A DNA stretch of 64,000 bases. Origin: Aquimarina sp. MMG016 (GTDB lineage: Bacteria; Bacteroidota; Bacteroidia; Flavobacteriales; Flavobacteriaceae). The notes below the pieces were generated by a model. It was not told the DNA's origin. It was given only the letters and a program-made list of their open reading frames with translations, and ran no database searches. The DNA lies in assembly GCF_018100805.1 (NCBI RefSeq), contig NZ_JAGJEA010000015.1, positions 62,001 through 126,000 of the forward strand, given 5' to 3'. Position 1 is the first letter of the stretch. Every line of letters starts with the position of its first letter. The position numbers and the translations under genes are program-made. This document shows, in pieces, positions 9,719-18,272 of the stretch.

Positions 9719-10180
9719 ATGAAATTCACACCTAAATCAGCTAATTATAAGAAAAAAGTAGAGGAAAGCTTTCATCGTCAAAAATTTATGAAATTGATTA
9801 ATGCTAAATTAGTCGATGTTCAACCTGGTTATTGTGAAATCCATGTTCCATATGATGTTAATCTAACTCAGCAACATGGTTTCTTTCACGCAGGTGTTAT
9901 TAGTACAGTAGCTGATAATACTGCTGGATATGCCGGTTTCTCCCTAATGGAAGAAAATTCTTCTGTATTAACCGTAGAATTTAAACTTAATTTAATGTCT
10001 CCTGGTGATGGAGAGTTACTGATTGGCAAATCCAATATTTTAAAAAACGGAAAAACACTTACCATTTGTAGATCAGAAGTGTTTATTGTTAAGGACGGAA
10101 AAGAAAAACTTTGTGCGGCTGCTCAAACTACCTTAATTGAACTTAAGAATAGCCCTGACAAAAACCTTATAAATAAATAA
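9719..10180 (+). CDS. PaaI-family hotdog thioesterase
   Basis: A 153-residue single hotdog domain. The signature HGFFHAGVISTVADNTAGYA (about 57-76) matches the HGG-hairpin/helix of PaaI/YbgC-like acyl-CoA thioesterases, with the conserved His-Gly, Asp and Ala-Gly-Tyr. A beta-strand VEFKLNLMSPGDGELL follows as in the family. It probably hydrolyses an acyl- or aryl-CoA in the cytoplasm; the substrate cannot be read from sequence. It lies 25 bp after the DinB-like gene. Confidence 0.88.
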   Translation: MKFTPKSANYKKKVEESFHRQKFMKLINAKLVDVQPGYCEIHVPYDVNLTQQHGFFHAGVISTVADNTAGYAGFSLMEENSSVLTVEFKLNLMSPGDGELLIGKSNILKNGKTLTICRSEVFIVKDGKEKLCAAAQTTLIELKNSPDKNLINK

Positions 10181-10220
10181 TTACGTATAAACCCTTATAT
10201 TTAATTTATATAGATTTGTC

Positions 10221-10228
10221 TATATTTG
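10221..10228 (+). promoter_or_regulatory. Candidate -7 promoter element (TAnnTTTG)
   Basis: TATATTTG matches the Bacteroidota -7 consensus exactly and lies 87 bp before the ATG at 10315. A clear -33 TTTG was not found, so this is half a promoter. Confidence 0.4.
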
Positions 10229-10314
10229 TATAAACAAAAAGACTATAATTTCTCCATAATTTACACACAAAACATACTTAAAAAAACAATTAATTATCTA
10301 AAAATTTAAAACCT

Positions 10315-10653
10315 ATGCCAAATTACAGAGACGATTTTTTTACTGCGGAAAATATTATTGGTTACACCGGAGAACTAGGTATGAACCCAACAGTATATTT
10401 TAGAGATGGAGATTATTTTGGTCGAATCACACAAGATCACGGACATGCAGACAATATAGGTAGAAATATAGTACGATTTGCGCCAGATTACAAGATCGTA
10501 AATGATATTAGTTCAGGATCCGCTTATGAATACTATGATGGAGCTTATAGACATAAAAGTAGAAATAAGTTTATTCCAGTGTCATCAGATAGCCTTTACG
10601 AGCTAGAATTAGCAATAAACAAGTTTAAAGAAATTAAACCGAAATATAAATAA
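10315..10653 (+). CDS. Small conserved-looking unknown protein, 112 aa
   Basis: I do not recognise the family. It has no signal peptide or membrane segment, is rich in Tyr, Asp and Arg, and alternates short beta-like stretches (NPTVYFRDGDYFGRIT) with a C-terminal Lys-rich helix. It stands alone between its own candidate promoter and a strong terminator, which supports it as a real gene transcribed singly. Probably cytoplasmic. Confidence 0.7.
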   Translation: MPNYRDDFFTAENIIGYTGELGMNPTVYFRDGDYFGRITQDHGHADNIGRNIVRFAPDYKIVNDISSGSAYEYYDGAYRHKSRNKFIPVSSDSLYELELAINKFKEIKPKYK

Positions 10654-10700
10654 TCAATAGAATATTGGTTGCATAATCATTATTGTTAAACAACTTGATT

Positions 10701-10737
10701 AAGACACAATACCAATTCAGTATTGTGTCTTTTTTTT
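10701..10737 (+). terminator. Strong intrinsic terminator
   Basis: A perfect 12-bp stem (AAGACACAATAC at 10701-10712 with GTATTGTGTCTT at 10720-10731), a 7-nt loop and a T run to 10737, 47 bp after the 112-aa gene. Confidence 0.92.
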
Positions 10738-10778
10738 GAGAAATAATTCTATTCACCTTTAAGTATTAATTAGATATA

Positions 10779-10816
10779 AAAAGCACCTTATTCATAATTT
10801 AATATAAGGTGCTTTT
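10779..10816 (-). terminator. Hairpin terminator candidate for the fasciclin gene
   Basis: A perfect 13-bp inverted repeat (10779-10791 with 10804-10816, arm AAAAGCACCTTAT) with a 12-nt loop, 28 bp past the fasciclin stop. The arm ends in TTTT in both directions, so it may act on either strand, though the T tract is short. Confidence 0.65.
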
Positions 10817-10843
10817 CCTAACATCTAAAAAACCAACCATCAA

Positions 10844-11362
10844 TTAAGGCATCACCACGTCGCTAATAATATGAATCACTCCATTATTAGCCATTACATC
10901 TGTTTTTACGATTTGACTATACTTTCCATTTTGGTCTTTTAACCAAATTTTACCGTCTTTTTGTATTACTTTCAGTTTACTACCATTTAATGTAGTCACT
11001 TCGGTTTTACCTTTACCCTTCTTTAAGGCATTTACAACATCTCCTGCGGCTAATTGTCCACTAACCACGTGATATGTTAGTATTGCGGCCAATTTACTTT
11101 TATTAGCAGGTTCTAATAATGAGTTTAACGTTTTGGAATCTATTTTTCCAAAAGCATCATTAGTCGGTGCAAATACTGTAAAAGGACCATCTCCTTTTAA
11201 AGCACCAACCAGATCGGCTGCCTTCAATGCGGTGACTAATGTAGAGAAATCATCTACAGATACTGCCACATCTACAATATCCTTATCGGATTTTTGTGCA
11301 AGTATATTTTGAGTAAATAAGAATAACATAAGAGTTGAGACAACGAAAACTAATTTTTTCAT
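10844..11362 (-). CDS. Secreted fasciclin (FAS1) domain protein
   Basis: A signal peptide (MKKLVFVVSTLMLFLF... ending ILAQ) followed by one FAS1 domain. H1 box: FTVFAPTNDAFGKI; H2 region: YHVVSGQ with the conserved Tyr-His and a closing GVIHIISDVVMP. I start at the ATG at 11362; an in-frame upstream ATG at 11389 would add nine residues before the signal peptide. FAS1 proteins mediate adhesion or matrix contacts outside the cell. In Bacteroidota such genes are often paired with a sigma/anti-sigma module, as here, where the divergent operon encodes one. Control by that sigma factor is inference. Confidence 0.92.
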   Translation of the reverse strand: MKKLVFVVSTLMLFLFTQNILAQKSDKDIVDVAVSVDDFSTLVTALKAADLVGALKGDGPFTVFAPTNDAFGKIDSKTLNSLLEPANKSKLAAILTYHVVSGQLAAGDVVNALKKGKGKTEVTTLNGSKLKVIQKDGKIWLKDQNGKYSQIVKTDVMANNGVIHIISDVVMP

Positions 11363-11433
11363 GATTTTTATTTTTAAAGAATTAAACAATGTTTTGCGCG
11401 CTTTTCATAGTCATATACACAAGTTTTATGCTT

Positions 11434-11468
11434 TTGGATGAGGAAGGAGGCTTTTTTTCTTAAATTTG
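11434..11468 (+). promoter_or_regulatory. Candidate promoter of the sigma/anti-sigma operon
   Basis: TTG at 11434-11436 and TAAATTTG at 11461-11468 match the -33/-7 elements, with a 24-nt spacer at the long end of the usual range. Predicted transcription starts near 11475, which excludes the TTG at 11466 as start codon and favours ATG 11487. Confidence 0.45.
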
Positions 11469-11486
11469 AGTAACCTTACTGAAACT

Positions 11487-12041
11487 ATGCAGGACGATTT
11501 AGAGCTCATAAAACGATTACAACAAGGAGATAGCCAAGTTCTATCTTCTATATATGACAGGTACTCCGGAGCAATTTATGGAGTTATATTTCGCATATGT
11601 AAAAACGAAGAACAAGCTCAAGATTTATTACAAGAAACTTTTTTAAAAATTTGGAAAAAAGCAGATCAATACAATCCTGAAAAGGGAAAATTTTTTACTT
11701 GGGCTTATAGAATTGCCAAAAACTTAACGTTAAATTCTTTAAGAAATCCTATTAAACTCATCCAAAATGAAGATTTAAGTGTATATAAAGATGAAGGCAC
11801 AAAAGAACCTGAATTTGATCTATTAGAACTTAATGGTTCTTTAAAACAATTAGACCCTCATCATCAAAAGGCATTGGAGCTTGTATATTTTAATGGACTT
11901 ACACATAGAGAGGCACATGAAGAGATGGATGTCCCTCTAGGAACGTTTAAGTCATATATAAAGCAAGCATTAAAAAAACTAAGGGAGACTTATCAGAAAC
12001 AACTCATAATATTATGGGTTATAATAGATTTGATAAAATGA
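11487..12041 (+). CDS. ECF-type RNA polymerase sigma factor
   Basis: About 184 residues with sigma region 2 (LQETFLKIWKKADQY, GKFFTWAYRIAKNLTLN) and region 4 (LDPHHQKALELVYFNGLTHREAHEEMDVPLGTFKSYI), the standard ECF layout. An in-frame TTG at 11466 would add seven residues, but it overlaps the candidate -7 element, so I choose ATG 11487. The stop overlaps the next start as ATGA, giving tight translational coupling to the anti-sigma gene. It likely directs its own operon and perhaps the divergent fasciclin gene. Confidence 0.93.
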   Translation: MQDDLELIKRLQQGDSQVLSSIYDRYSGAIYGVIFRICKNEEQAQDLLQETFLKIWKKADQYNPEKGKFFTWAYRIAKNLTLNSLRNPIKLIQNEDLSVYKDEGTKEPEFDLLELNGSLKQLDPHHQKALELVYFNGLTHREAHEEMDVPLGTFKSYIKQALKKLRETYQKQLIILWVIIDLIK

Positions 12042-12808
12042 TGGATAAGAAGGCTATAAGAGATACTGGGATATTAGAACAATACTTATTGGGAGAACTT
12101 TCTGATTCGGAAAATAATGAAATAGAATTACTCCTTAAAGAAGATACGGAACTACGAACTTATTTCAATACACTGGAAGATGATTTCGAGAAATTAGCTT
12201 TTGAGAATGCTATTGATCCACCTGAGCATATCAAAGCATCTATAATTAATTCTCTTGAGGATCAAAAGATAATTCCTATCTCTCAGAAAAAAAATAACTA
12301 TAAATATTTGGTGATTGCAGCCAGTCTTGCAACATTGTTCATGATTAGTACAGGGTGGTTATATACTCAATGGCAAGAATCAAAAAATAACCTTAATATA
12401 GTATTAAATGAAACTGAGGAGTTACGTGAACAAATTGTGGCCTTAGAAGAAAACCTTAATGAAACTGATTCATGGTATAATGCTATTAATAATCCTAATG
12501 CCATACAACTCGTATTAAAAGGAAATCAGCTCTCCCCTAACTCTAATGCTATTACCTATGTAAATCATAAAGAAAAAAAAGTTATACTTAATCCCCAAGG
12601 GCTCGCTTCATTAGGAGATGATCAAACCTATCAGATGTGGGCTGATGTAGATGGTGAGATGATAGATATGGGAGTGATCCCAGCAGATCAAGATATGATT
12701 ATTATGAAATATATAGACCATGCCGAGTCTATTAATATCACTATAGAACCAGCTGGAGGCAATGATCACCCTACTGTGGAAAAACTGATTTCTAATGTTT
12801 TACTATAA
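12038..12808 (+). CDS. Anti-sigma factor, RskA (anti-sigma-K) family
   Basis: A membrane-bound anti-sigma factor of about 256 residues from ATG 12038, which overlaps the sigma stop by 4 nt; in-frame ATG 12014 would add eight residues inside the sigma gene and is less likely. The N-terminal cytoplasmic part (ILEQYLLGELSDSE) is the sigma-binding zinc-less anti-sigma helix region, a single transmembrane helix follows (YLVIAASLATLFMISTGWLY), then a coiled coil and a periplasmic RskA domain with the diagnostic YQMWADVDGEMIDMGV. It should hold the sigma factor inactive until an envelope signal releases it. Confidence 0.93.
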   Translation: MMDKKAIRDTGILEQYLLGELSDSENNEIELLLKEDTELRTYFNTLEDDFEKLAFENAIDPPEHIKASIINSLEDQKIIPISQKKNNYKYLVIAASLATLFMISTGWLYTQWQESKNNLNIVLNETEELREQIVALEENLNETDSWYNAINNPNAIQLVLKGNQLSPNSNAITYVNHKEKKVILNPQGLASLGDDQTYQMWADVDGEMIDMGVIPADQDMIIMKYIDHAESINITIEPAGGNDHPTVEKLISNVLL

Positions 12809-12829
12809 GATATAATTTAATAAGTTATC

Positions 12830-13303
12830 ATGAAAGTACTTAGGACCATTATATTATTATCTATAGCTATAATACTAATACATTGTTCCCCGCCAAATCA
12901 TAATGATAAATCATTAGCTACTAAAGAAAGTCTATTAAAAACCATCGAAAAATTTAACACTGCTTTTAACACAGGAGATATCAAAACCTTGGAATCGATG
13001 GTTACAGACAATTACTTACACACTAATAGTAATTCTGAATCGATACGAAAAGAAGACTGGTTTAACTATTTACACAAAAGAAAAAAAGATATTGATTCTG
13101 GTATCCTGTCTGTTAGTTCGTATAATATGGATCAAACTAAAGTAGAAATATATAATAACACAGCTATCATTACTGCTAGAATATCGGTTTCCAGTATTAC
13201 CTCGGGTAAAGTTAAAGAAAACCAGTACCGTGTGACCAACATTTGGGTATTTCAACAAGGAAAATGGAAAAGAGCCGGTTTTCATGATGGAAAAATAAAG
13301 TAA
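12830..13303 (+). CDS. NTF2-like (DUF4440/SnoaL-type) lipoprotein
   Basis: Lipoprotein signal with lipobox ILIHC (C19), followed by an NTF2-like cone fold: helix TIEKFNTAFNTGDIKTLESMV, then beta strands ending in NIWVFQQGKWKRAGFH. Similar domains serve as ketosteroid-isomerase-like enzymes or ligand pockets; no catalytic Asp pair can be assigned confidently. It lies 21 bp after the anti-sigma gene and is probably in the same operon. Confidence 0.8.
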   Translation: MKVLRTIILLSIAIILIHCSPPNHNDKSLATKESLLKTIEKFNTAFNTGDIKTLESMVTDNYLHTNSNSESIRKEDWFNYLHKRKKDIDSGILSVSSYNMDQTKVEIYNNTAIITARISVSSITSGKVKENQYRVTNIWVFQQGKWKRAGFHDGKIK

Positions 13304-13323
13304 TCAATCAAAACAATCATCAA

Positions 13324-13692
13324 ATGAGTGTCACACTTCCTACTGTAGTGCCTGTTTTACCTTCAGCTAATATCAAACGAGATTTAGATTGGTATAAAGA
13401 AAAAGCCGGATTTGAGCTATTATTTAAAGATGGAGATATGTATGTCGGGATAAGAAGAGATAACATAACGTTACATCTGCAATGGCACGCTGATACAAAA
13501 GATGATCCTTTACTTGGAGGTTCTTCTGTAGTTAAAATTTTTGTAAAAGATGTACAACCTATCTTTGATGAGTTTGTAGAAAGAGGTACGGTACCCAATG
13601 ATAAATTAAGACGTAATACTCCTTGGGGAACACATGAATTTGGATTCTATGACATGAATAATAATGCAATTTTCTTTGTACAAGATGTATAA
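13324..13692 (+). CDS. VOC-superfamily (glyoxalase/bleomycin-resistance-like) protein
   Basis: A 122-residue single VOC domain: VVPVLPSANIKRDLDWYKEK at the N-terminus, a central strand with ITLHLQWH, and the closing GTHEFGFYDMNNNAIFFVQ with the conserved D-xx-N-N-xx-x-F motif. No signal peptide. Such proteins bind metals or sequester toxic ligands; the substrate is unknown. It lies 20 bp after the NTF2-like lipoprotein gene, within the sigma-led gene run. Confidence 0.88.
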   Translation: MSVTLPTVVPVLPSANIKRDLDWYKEKAGFELLFKDGDMYVGIRRDNITLHLQWHADTKDDPLLGGSSVVKIFVKDVQPIFDEFVERGTVPNDKLRRNTPWGTHEFGFYDMNNNAIFFVQDV

Positions 13693-13710
13693 TTCATAAA
13701 TCATTATACT

Positions 13711-14238
13711 ATGAAAAAATCATTTTTAACTATTTTGTTTCTTTTAGCAATCATAGCTATCCAAGCTCAGGAAAACAACGAGAAATATCTTGACAAAGTA
13801 AAAACCTTAGATAGCACGTTAGAAACGCTTTATGCTGTAATTTCTGGGGAAAAGGGAGAAGAACGAAACTGGGAACTGTTTAGGTTTTTGTTTAAACCAA
13901 ATGCTAGACTTATCCCATCTGGTAAGAATAAAGATGGAATTTATGGGTTACGGTACTTGTCACCGGATGATTATATTAAAAGCTCTGGTAAATGGTTAAT
14001 CGAAAACGGCTTCTTTGAAAAAGAAATCCACCGCGCTACCAATACCTTTGGAAATATTACTCAAGTGTTCAGCACTTATGAATCTTTTAAAAGTAAATCA
14101 GATACAGATCCTTTTATGAGAGGAATCAACAGTATTCAATTATTAGATGATAGTAATCGTTGGTGGGTTGTCAATATCTACTGGACTCAAGAAACAGAGC
14201 AAAACCCTATCCCGAAAGAATATTTACCAAAACATTAA
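13711..14238 (+). CDS. Secreted NTF2-like protein, 175 aa
   Basis: Signal peptide ending IAIQAQ, then a helix-rich N-terminal half (LDSTLETLYAVISGEKGEERNW) and a beta-sheet ending in RWWVVNIYWTQE. The organisation is NTF2/SnoaL-like. The broken gene at 23354-23863 is a paralogue with the same ending (GGRWWIANMVWA, then IPSKYL), which shows this is a conserved family. Function unknown. It lies 18 bp downstream of the VOC gene. Confidence 0.8.
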   Translation: MKKSFLTILFLLAIIAIQAQENNEKYLDKVKTLDSTLETLYAVISGEKGEERNWELFRFLFKPNARLIPSGKNKDGIYGLRYLSPDDYIKSSGKWLIENGFFEKEIHRATNTFGNITQVFSTYESFKSKSDTDPFMRGINSIQLLDDSNRWWVVNIYWTQETEQNPIPKEYLPKH

Positions 14239-14295
14239 TACTACGAATTAACAATAATCTTTATATTTCAAAATCATCAATCAAAATATTTTGTA

Positions 14296-15222
14296 ATGAA
14301 AAAAATTATTGCACTCCTACTCTTGACTTTTCAAATAACGATAAGTCAGGAGACTAAAGTAACATCTGTTCTTCCGGAAATCATAACACAATTTCCTACT
14401 GTTCGAGATTTTACGATCTCCCCTACTCAGGATGAAGCGTACTTTACTGCACAAGGATATAATGGAGAACTCTCTATAATTATAAAAGTTACTAAAAAAG
14501 AAGGCAAATGGTCATCTCCCAAGGTTGCTCCATTTTCTGGCCAATATGGGGATTTGGAAGCTATGTTCTCTCCAAATGGGTTAAAACTATTTTTCGTCTC
14601 AAACCGTCCGTTAGACAAAACAAAAACAGAGCCCAAAGACCAAGATATATGGTATATAGAACGATCAAATAATTTATCAGAGTGGTCAGAACCCAAAAAT
14701 ATTGGTAGTCCAATAAATACTAAAGGTGATGAATTCTATCCTTCTATAGCAAGTAATGGAAATATGTACTATACAAGTACTGCTGCTCCTACAAAAGGAA
14801 AAGATGATATTTTTTTTAGTGAATGGAAAAACAACACTTACACTACACCTGTTTCTTTAAGCGAAGCTATTAATTCTAAAGGATATGAATACAATGCCTA
14901 CATTGCCCCGGATGAATCATTTTTAATTTTTGGAGGATATCAAAGAAAAGATGGTTTAGGAAGTGGAGACCTCTATATTTCTCGTAAAGATGAAAATGGA
15001 AACTGGTCTGAAGCCAAAAATCTTATGGTAACTATCAATTCTAATAAGATGGATTATTGCCCATATTATGATATAAAAACGCAGACCTTATATTTTACCA
15101 GTAAAAGAACTACTATAAAAGCCAACTCAGACACTCGTAAAAATCTGGAACAACTTCTTAAAACTATGAACTCATATGAAAATGGGTTGAGTAGAATTTA
15201 TAGTATCTCTACTAAATTATAA
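14296..15222 (+). CDS. Secreted PD40 (WD40-like beta-propeller) protein
   Basis: Signal peptide (MKKIIALLLLTFQITISQ) and about five blades of the PD40/TolB-propeller type, each with a DxxxxYFxS or phenocopy such as SPTQDEAYFTA, SPNGLKLFFVSNRP, SNGNMYYTSTA, APDESFLIFGG and IKTQTLYFTSKR. Such propellers act as periplasmic binding or scaffold proteins. No enzymatic residues are evident. It closes the run of secreted small proteins behind the sigma/anti-sigma pair, 57 bp after the previous gene. Confidence 0.85.
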   Translation: MKKIIALLLLTFQITISQETKVTSVLPEIITQFPTVRDFTISPTQDEAYFTAQGYNGELSIIIKVTKKEGKWSSPKVAPFSGQYGDLEAMFSPNGLKLFFVSNRPLDKTKTEPKDQDIWYIERSNNLSEWSEPKNIGSPINTKGDEFYPSIASNGNMYYTSTAAPTKGKDDIFFSEWKNNTYTTPVSLSEAINSKGYEYNAYIAPDESFLIFGGYQRKDGLGSGDLYISRKDENGNWSEAKNLMVTINSNKMDYCPYYDIKTQTLYFTSKRTTIKANSDTRKNLEQLLKTMNSYENGLSRIYSISTKL

Positions 15223-15250
15223 TATATTTTAACAACTCATTATTAAACTT

Positions 15251-15285
15251 TTGGAGTATTAAAAATATCAAAATCCGTACTTTTG
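15251..15285 (+). promoter_or_regulatory. Candidate promoter of the metal-uptake-like operon
   Basis: TTG at 15251-15253 and TACTTTTG at 15278-15285 match -33/-7 elements with a 24-nt spacer. The -7 box is an exact TAnnTTTG. The start codon follows only 22 nt later, so the leader is very short. Confidence 0.45.
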
Positions 15286-15307
15286 CACGAAATTCATTTT
15301 TGTGCGG

Positions 15308-15688
15308 ATGAGAATCCTGTTTTCCATATTGTTATTTTCAGCTTTTGCCATAAGGCCTGCTATGGAGATCAGTACAGTTATGTATTACCAGCTCAATATT
15401 AATGAGATTATAGATAAATATTGTGTTAATAAGGAACGACCAAGCCTTAATTGTAATGGTAAGTGTTATTTAATGAGCCAAATGAAGGCTAAAACACAAT
15501 CATCAAAAGAAAATTCTGAAACTATTATCATTACAGAATCTTTTATTCCACTTTATTTTCAGGATACTACAATTACATTGTACGATAATACTATTACCAA
15601 CTTCAATATATCTCACAATTGGAAACCAAATCAACTTCAAGTAATTAATGTTTCCAAAGACATTGACCACCCTCCTCAACATATATAA
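15308..15688 (+). CDS. Small secreted Cys-motif protein beside a TonB receptor
   Basis: About 126 residues from ATG 15308 (a GTG at 15302 is the alternative). A signal peptide or anchor is followed by a compact Cys cluster: C39, C49 and C53 in YCVNKERPSLNCNGKCYL. Similar CNGKC proteins occur next to TonB receptors in other Bacteroidota, to my knowledge without a proven function. The spacing of Cys residues suggests metal or haem contact, which is inference. It precedes the receptor gene by 111 bp and probably belongs to the same transport locus. Confidence 0.75.
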   Translation: MRILFSILLFSAFAIRPAMEISTVMYYQLNINEIIDKYCVNKERPSLNCNGKCYLMSQMKAKTQSSKENSETIIITESFIPLYFQDTTITLYDNTITNFNISHNWKPNQLQVINVSKDIDHPPQHI

Positions 15689-15709
15689 ATTACATACAAA
15701 ACTGTAAAA

Positions 15710-15731
15710 CTTCTAATTGTCGAATTAGAAG
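15710..15731. promoter_or_regulatory. Perfect inverted repeat before the TonB receptor gene
   Basis: CTTCTAATT (15710-15718) and AATTAGAAG (15723-15731) form a 9-bp perfect stem with a 4-nt loop, 68 bp before the receptor start. There is no T run after it, so an operator or an mRNA processing/stability hairpin is more likely than a terminator. Confidence 0.4.
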
Positions 15732-15799
15732 AAACCTTGTTTATGAACATTTCAGGGATGTAATTTCTTGGAATAAAAAATTTATATATAAAATAATTA

Positions 15800-18133
15800 A
15801 TGAAAAATTATATGTTACTCACATTACTATTTGTGAGTTTATTTAGTCGTGCACAAAATTCATACGAAGGAAAAATAATAGATAATTCTAATAACCCTTT
15901 ACCAGGAGCAACCATAGTTGCTCCTAATAACAACACAAATGGTATAATGAGTGATAGTGAAGGAAACTTTACAATCACCTTAGAAAACTCAACAGAAGTT
16001 ACCGTTAGCTTTTTAGGATATATCACCAAACGAGTAACACTTACTTCTGGTTTTAATACGATTAGGTTAACTGAAGATAATGTTGCTCTAGAAGAAGTTT
16101 TGGTAACTTCTGCAAGTCGTGAGATCCAAAAACGTTCTGAAGTACCGGGTTCGATTTCTACCATTAATGCCCAAACCATAAAAGAAACTAAAGCGTTTGG
16201 TATTGATCAGTTGGTGAATCAAGTACCTGGAGTTTTTATGTCAACCTCCAGAGCTGCAAGTAACGAGCAACATTTTATGGCAGTGCGTTCTCCTATTTCT
16301 ACAAAAGCATTGTTTTTATACCTGGAAGATGGATTGCAAATCCGCCCAACTTCAGTATTTAATCATAATGCCTTATTAGAAATGAATGATATTTCTTATG
16401 GTCGTGTAGAAGTTTTAAAAGGACCAGCATCTAGCATTTATGGTAGTGAAGCTATTGGTGGAAGTTTTAATTTTATTACTAAAAACCCAACCGAAGAATT
16501 AACAGGAAGTATCGGTTTTCAAACTAACGACTTAGGGTTAACACGTTATGAGTTAGAAATATCTGACCAAACATCAGAGAAGTTTGGTTTTTATATTGGT
16601 GGGCACCATGTAAAACGTGAAGATGGCCCTATCGAACATAGTGATTATGAAAAGTTAGCCGTTACTTTCAAAACTGTATATGATATCAACTCATCAACCA
16701 AATGGACTACTGTTTTTGATGCAATACAATATCGTTCTGACATGTCAGGTTCCTTAAGTGAGTCTGATTATAATGGAGGAAACTATGAAAGTGATCAAAC
16801 TTTTACAGAAAGAGATGCCATTGCTTTTAGAGCAAGAACTACCTTAGACAAATTTTGGAATGATCGAAACAAAACCTCTTTCAACTTTGTGGTAAGAGAT
16901 AATAGAATGGATCAGAATCCATCGTACAGAATTCGTCAATTCAGAAATCAAGGACAGCTAACAGGTTTTGGATCTGGTGAGATAAACTCAAATCAGTTTA
17001 GAAGTTATGTTGGTTTGATTCAGCATAAGTTAGATTTTGGCTTTGCCGATTCTTCTTTAATTTTAGGCGGGACTGCAGATTATTCTCCTCAGAATTATAT
17101 GGCAGAAACCATTGATGTATTTGTAGATACCGAAACAGGGAGGAATACTGGTTTTACTATAAATTCAGGAGATTTTATTCTTAACTATGAAGCTGATATC
17201 TTTAACTACGCAGGTTTCTTTCAATATGAAATTTCACCTATAGAAGCCTTAAAAGTTACAGCTGCATTACGTTATGACGGTTTCAAATACGACTATGACA
17301 ATCAAGCTGATGGTATTGTTGGCGTAGAAGACTCCAAAGATGATTTTGATAATTGGGCTCCAAAATTAGGCTTGAATTATAATTTCACAAACCAGGCCGG
17401 AGTATATGCTAACTATTCTCAGGGCTTTACTCCTCCTCAAGTTTCGACTTTATATAGAAATAGAAATGAGCTGAGAGGTATAAAACCAAGTCAATATAAT
17501 AATTACGAAGTAGGAGGATATTTTACTATTCCTTCTAAACTAAAGCTTGATGCTGCTATTTACCTTCTGGAAGGAAAGAACACGCTAATTACCCTTCGTG
17601 ATGAAAATGATGATTTCTTCAACACCAATGCGGGTAAAACACAATCCTATGGTATTGAATATGGTGTTACCTGGATGCCAATAAAAGGACTATCGTTAAC
17701 CCACAACGGTAGTTATGCACAACATCGATACGTAGAGTTTTTTGACAGAGGTGTAGATTACTCAGACACGGATAGAGAGACTGCCCCAAATTTATTAGGT
17801 ACTTCTTTAGTAACATATAGAAATGAACTACAAAACGGTATCGGTTTTAGTATTACTGCGGAACACGAGTTGGTTGGGAAGTATAATACCAGTTTTGAGG
17901 GGCAAGTAGAAAATGAAGATGGTTCTATGAGTACTGCGACATACGATGGGCATAATATTTTTAACCTCAGAGCCTCTATTGCTTATAAAGGCTTTGAAGT
18001 TTGGGCACACGCCTTAAATATCACCGATGAATTATATGCAGCCAGAGCTTCGTATAATAGATTCAGAAATGAAAATAGTTTTACGATTGGTAATCCGAGT
18101 GCTTTTCATTTTGGAGCGAGATATAATTTTTAA
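15800..18133 (+). CDS. TonB-dependent receptor, probable iron/siderophore or metal uptake
   Basis: A 777-residue outer-membrane receptor. Order: signal peptide, CarboxypepD_reg-like domain (residues about 20-100: GKIIDNSNNPLPGATIVA, then VSFLGYI), plug domain (VTSASREIQKRSEVPGS, QLVNQVPGVFM, VEVLKGPASSIYG), and a 22-strand barrel ending in a terminal aromatic (HFGARYNF). The neighbours are a Cys-motif periplasmic protein and a PepSY membrane protein of the kind linked to siderophore or metal reduction, so an iron or other metal chelate is the likely ligand. The ligand itself cannot be read from sequence. Confidence 0.93.
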   Translation: MKNYMLLTLLFVSLFSRAQNSYEGKIIDNSNNPLPGATIVAPNNNTNGIMSDSEGNFTITLENSTEVTVSFLGYITKRVTLTSGFNTIRLTEDNVALEEVLVTSASREIQKRSEVPGSISTINAQTIKETKAFGIDQLVNQVPGVFMSTSRAASNEQHFMAVRSPISTKALFLYLEDGLQIRPTSVFNHNALLEMNDISYGRVEVLKGPASSIYGSEAIGGSFNFITKNPTEELTGSIGFQTNDLGLTRYELEISDQTSEKFGFYIGGHHVKREDGPIEHSDYEKLAVTFKTVYDINSSTKWTTVFDAIQYRSDMSGSLSESDYNGGNYESDQTFTERDAIAFRARTTLDKFWNDRNKTSFNFVVRDNRMDQNPSYRIRQFRNQGQLTGFGSGEINSNQFRSYVGLIQHKLDFGFADSSLILGGTADYSPQNYMAETIDVFVDTETGRNTGFTINSGDFILNYEADIFNYAGFFQYEISPIEALKVTAALRYDGFKYDYDNQADGIVGVEDSKDDFDNWAPKLGLNYNFTNQAGVYANYSQGFTPPQVSTLYRNRNELRGIKPSQYNNYEVGGYFTIPSKLKLDAAIYLLEGKNTLITLRDENDDFFNTNAGKTQSYGIEYGVTWMPIKGLSLTHNGSYAQHRYVEFFDRGVDYSDTDRETAPNLLGTSLVTYRNELQNGIGFSITAEHELVGKYNTSFEGQVENEDGSMSTATYDGHNIFNLRASIAYKGFEVWAHALNITDELYAARASYNRFRNENSFTIGNPSAFHFGARYNF

Positions 18134-18147
18134 AAAAAATAATAATG

Positions 18148-18249
18148 ATCTACTGTCAGATAGAGCAAAGTTGAAATTTTAACATCTCTAATCAACCTTG
18201 CTTTTCTATTATGGGGTAATAGATGATGCTGGCAGTAGATTTTTTTTTT
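18148..18249 (+). terminator. Nested hairpin with T tract between TonB receptor and PepSY gene
   Basis: The outer stem ATCTACTGTCAG (18148-18159) pairs with CTGGCAGTAGAT (18229-18240) with one G-U pair, followed by nine T residues. Inside it an ATAG/CTAT pair and the stems AGCAA/TTGCT and GTTGA/TCAAC stack at 18160-18209. It is more elaborate than an ordinary terminator and lies within an apparent operon, so attenuation between the two genes is possible. Confidence 0.65.
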
Positions 18250-18272
18250 AGATACTTTTTAATCATATAGAT

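Noticed and set aside
11441..11450. AGGAAGGAGG resembling a Shine-Dalgarno sequence before the sigma factor gene
   Set aside because: It is 15 bp from the TTG and 36 bp from the preferred ATG, lies upstream of the predicted transcription start, and Bacteroidota rarely use Shine-Dalgarno leaders.
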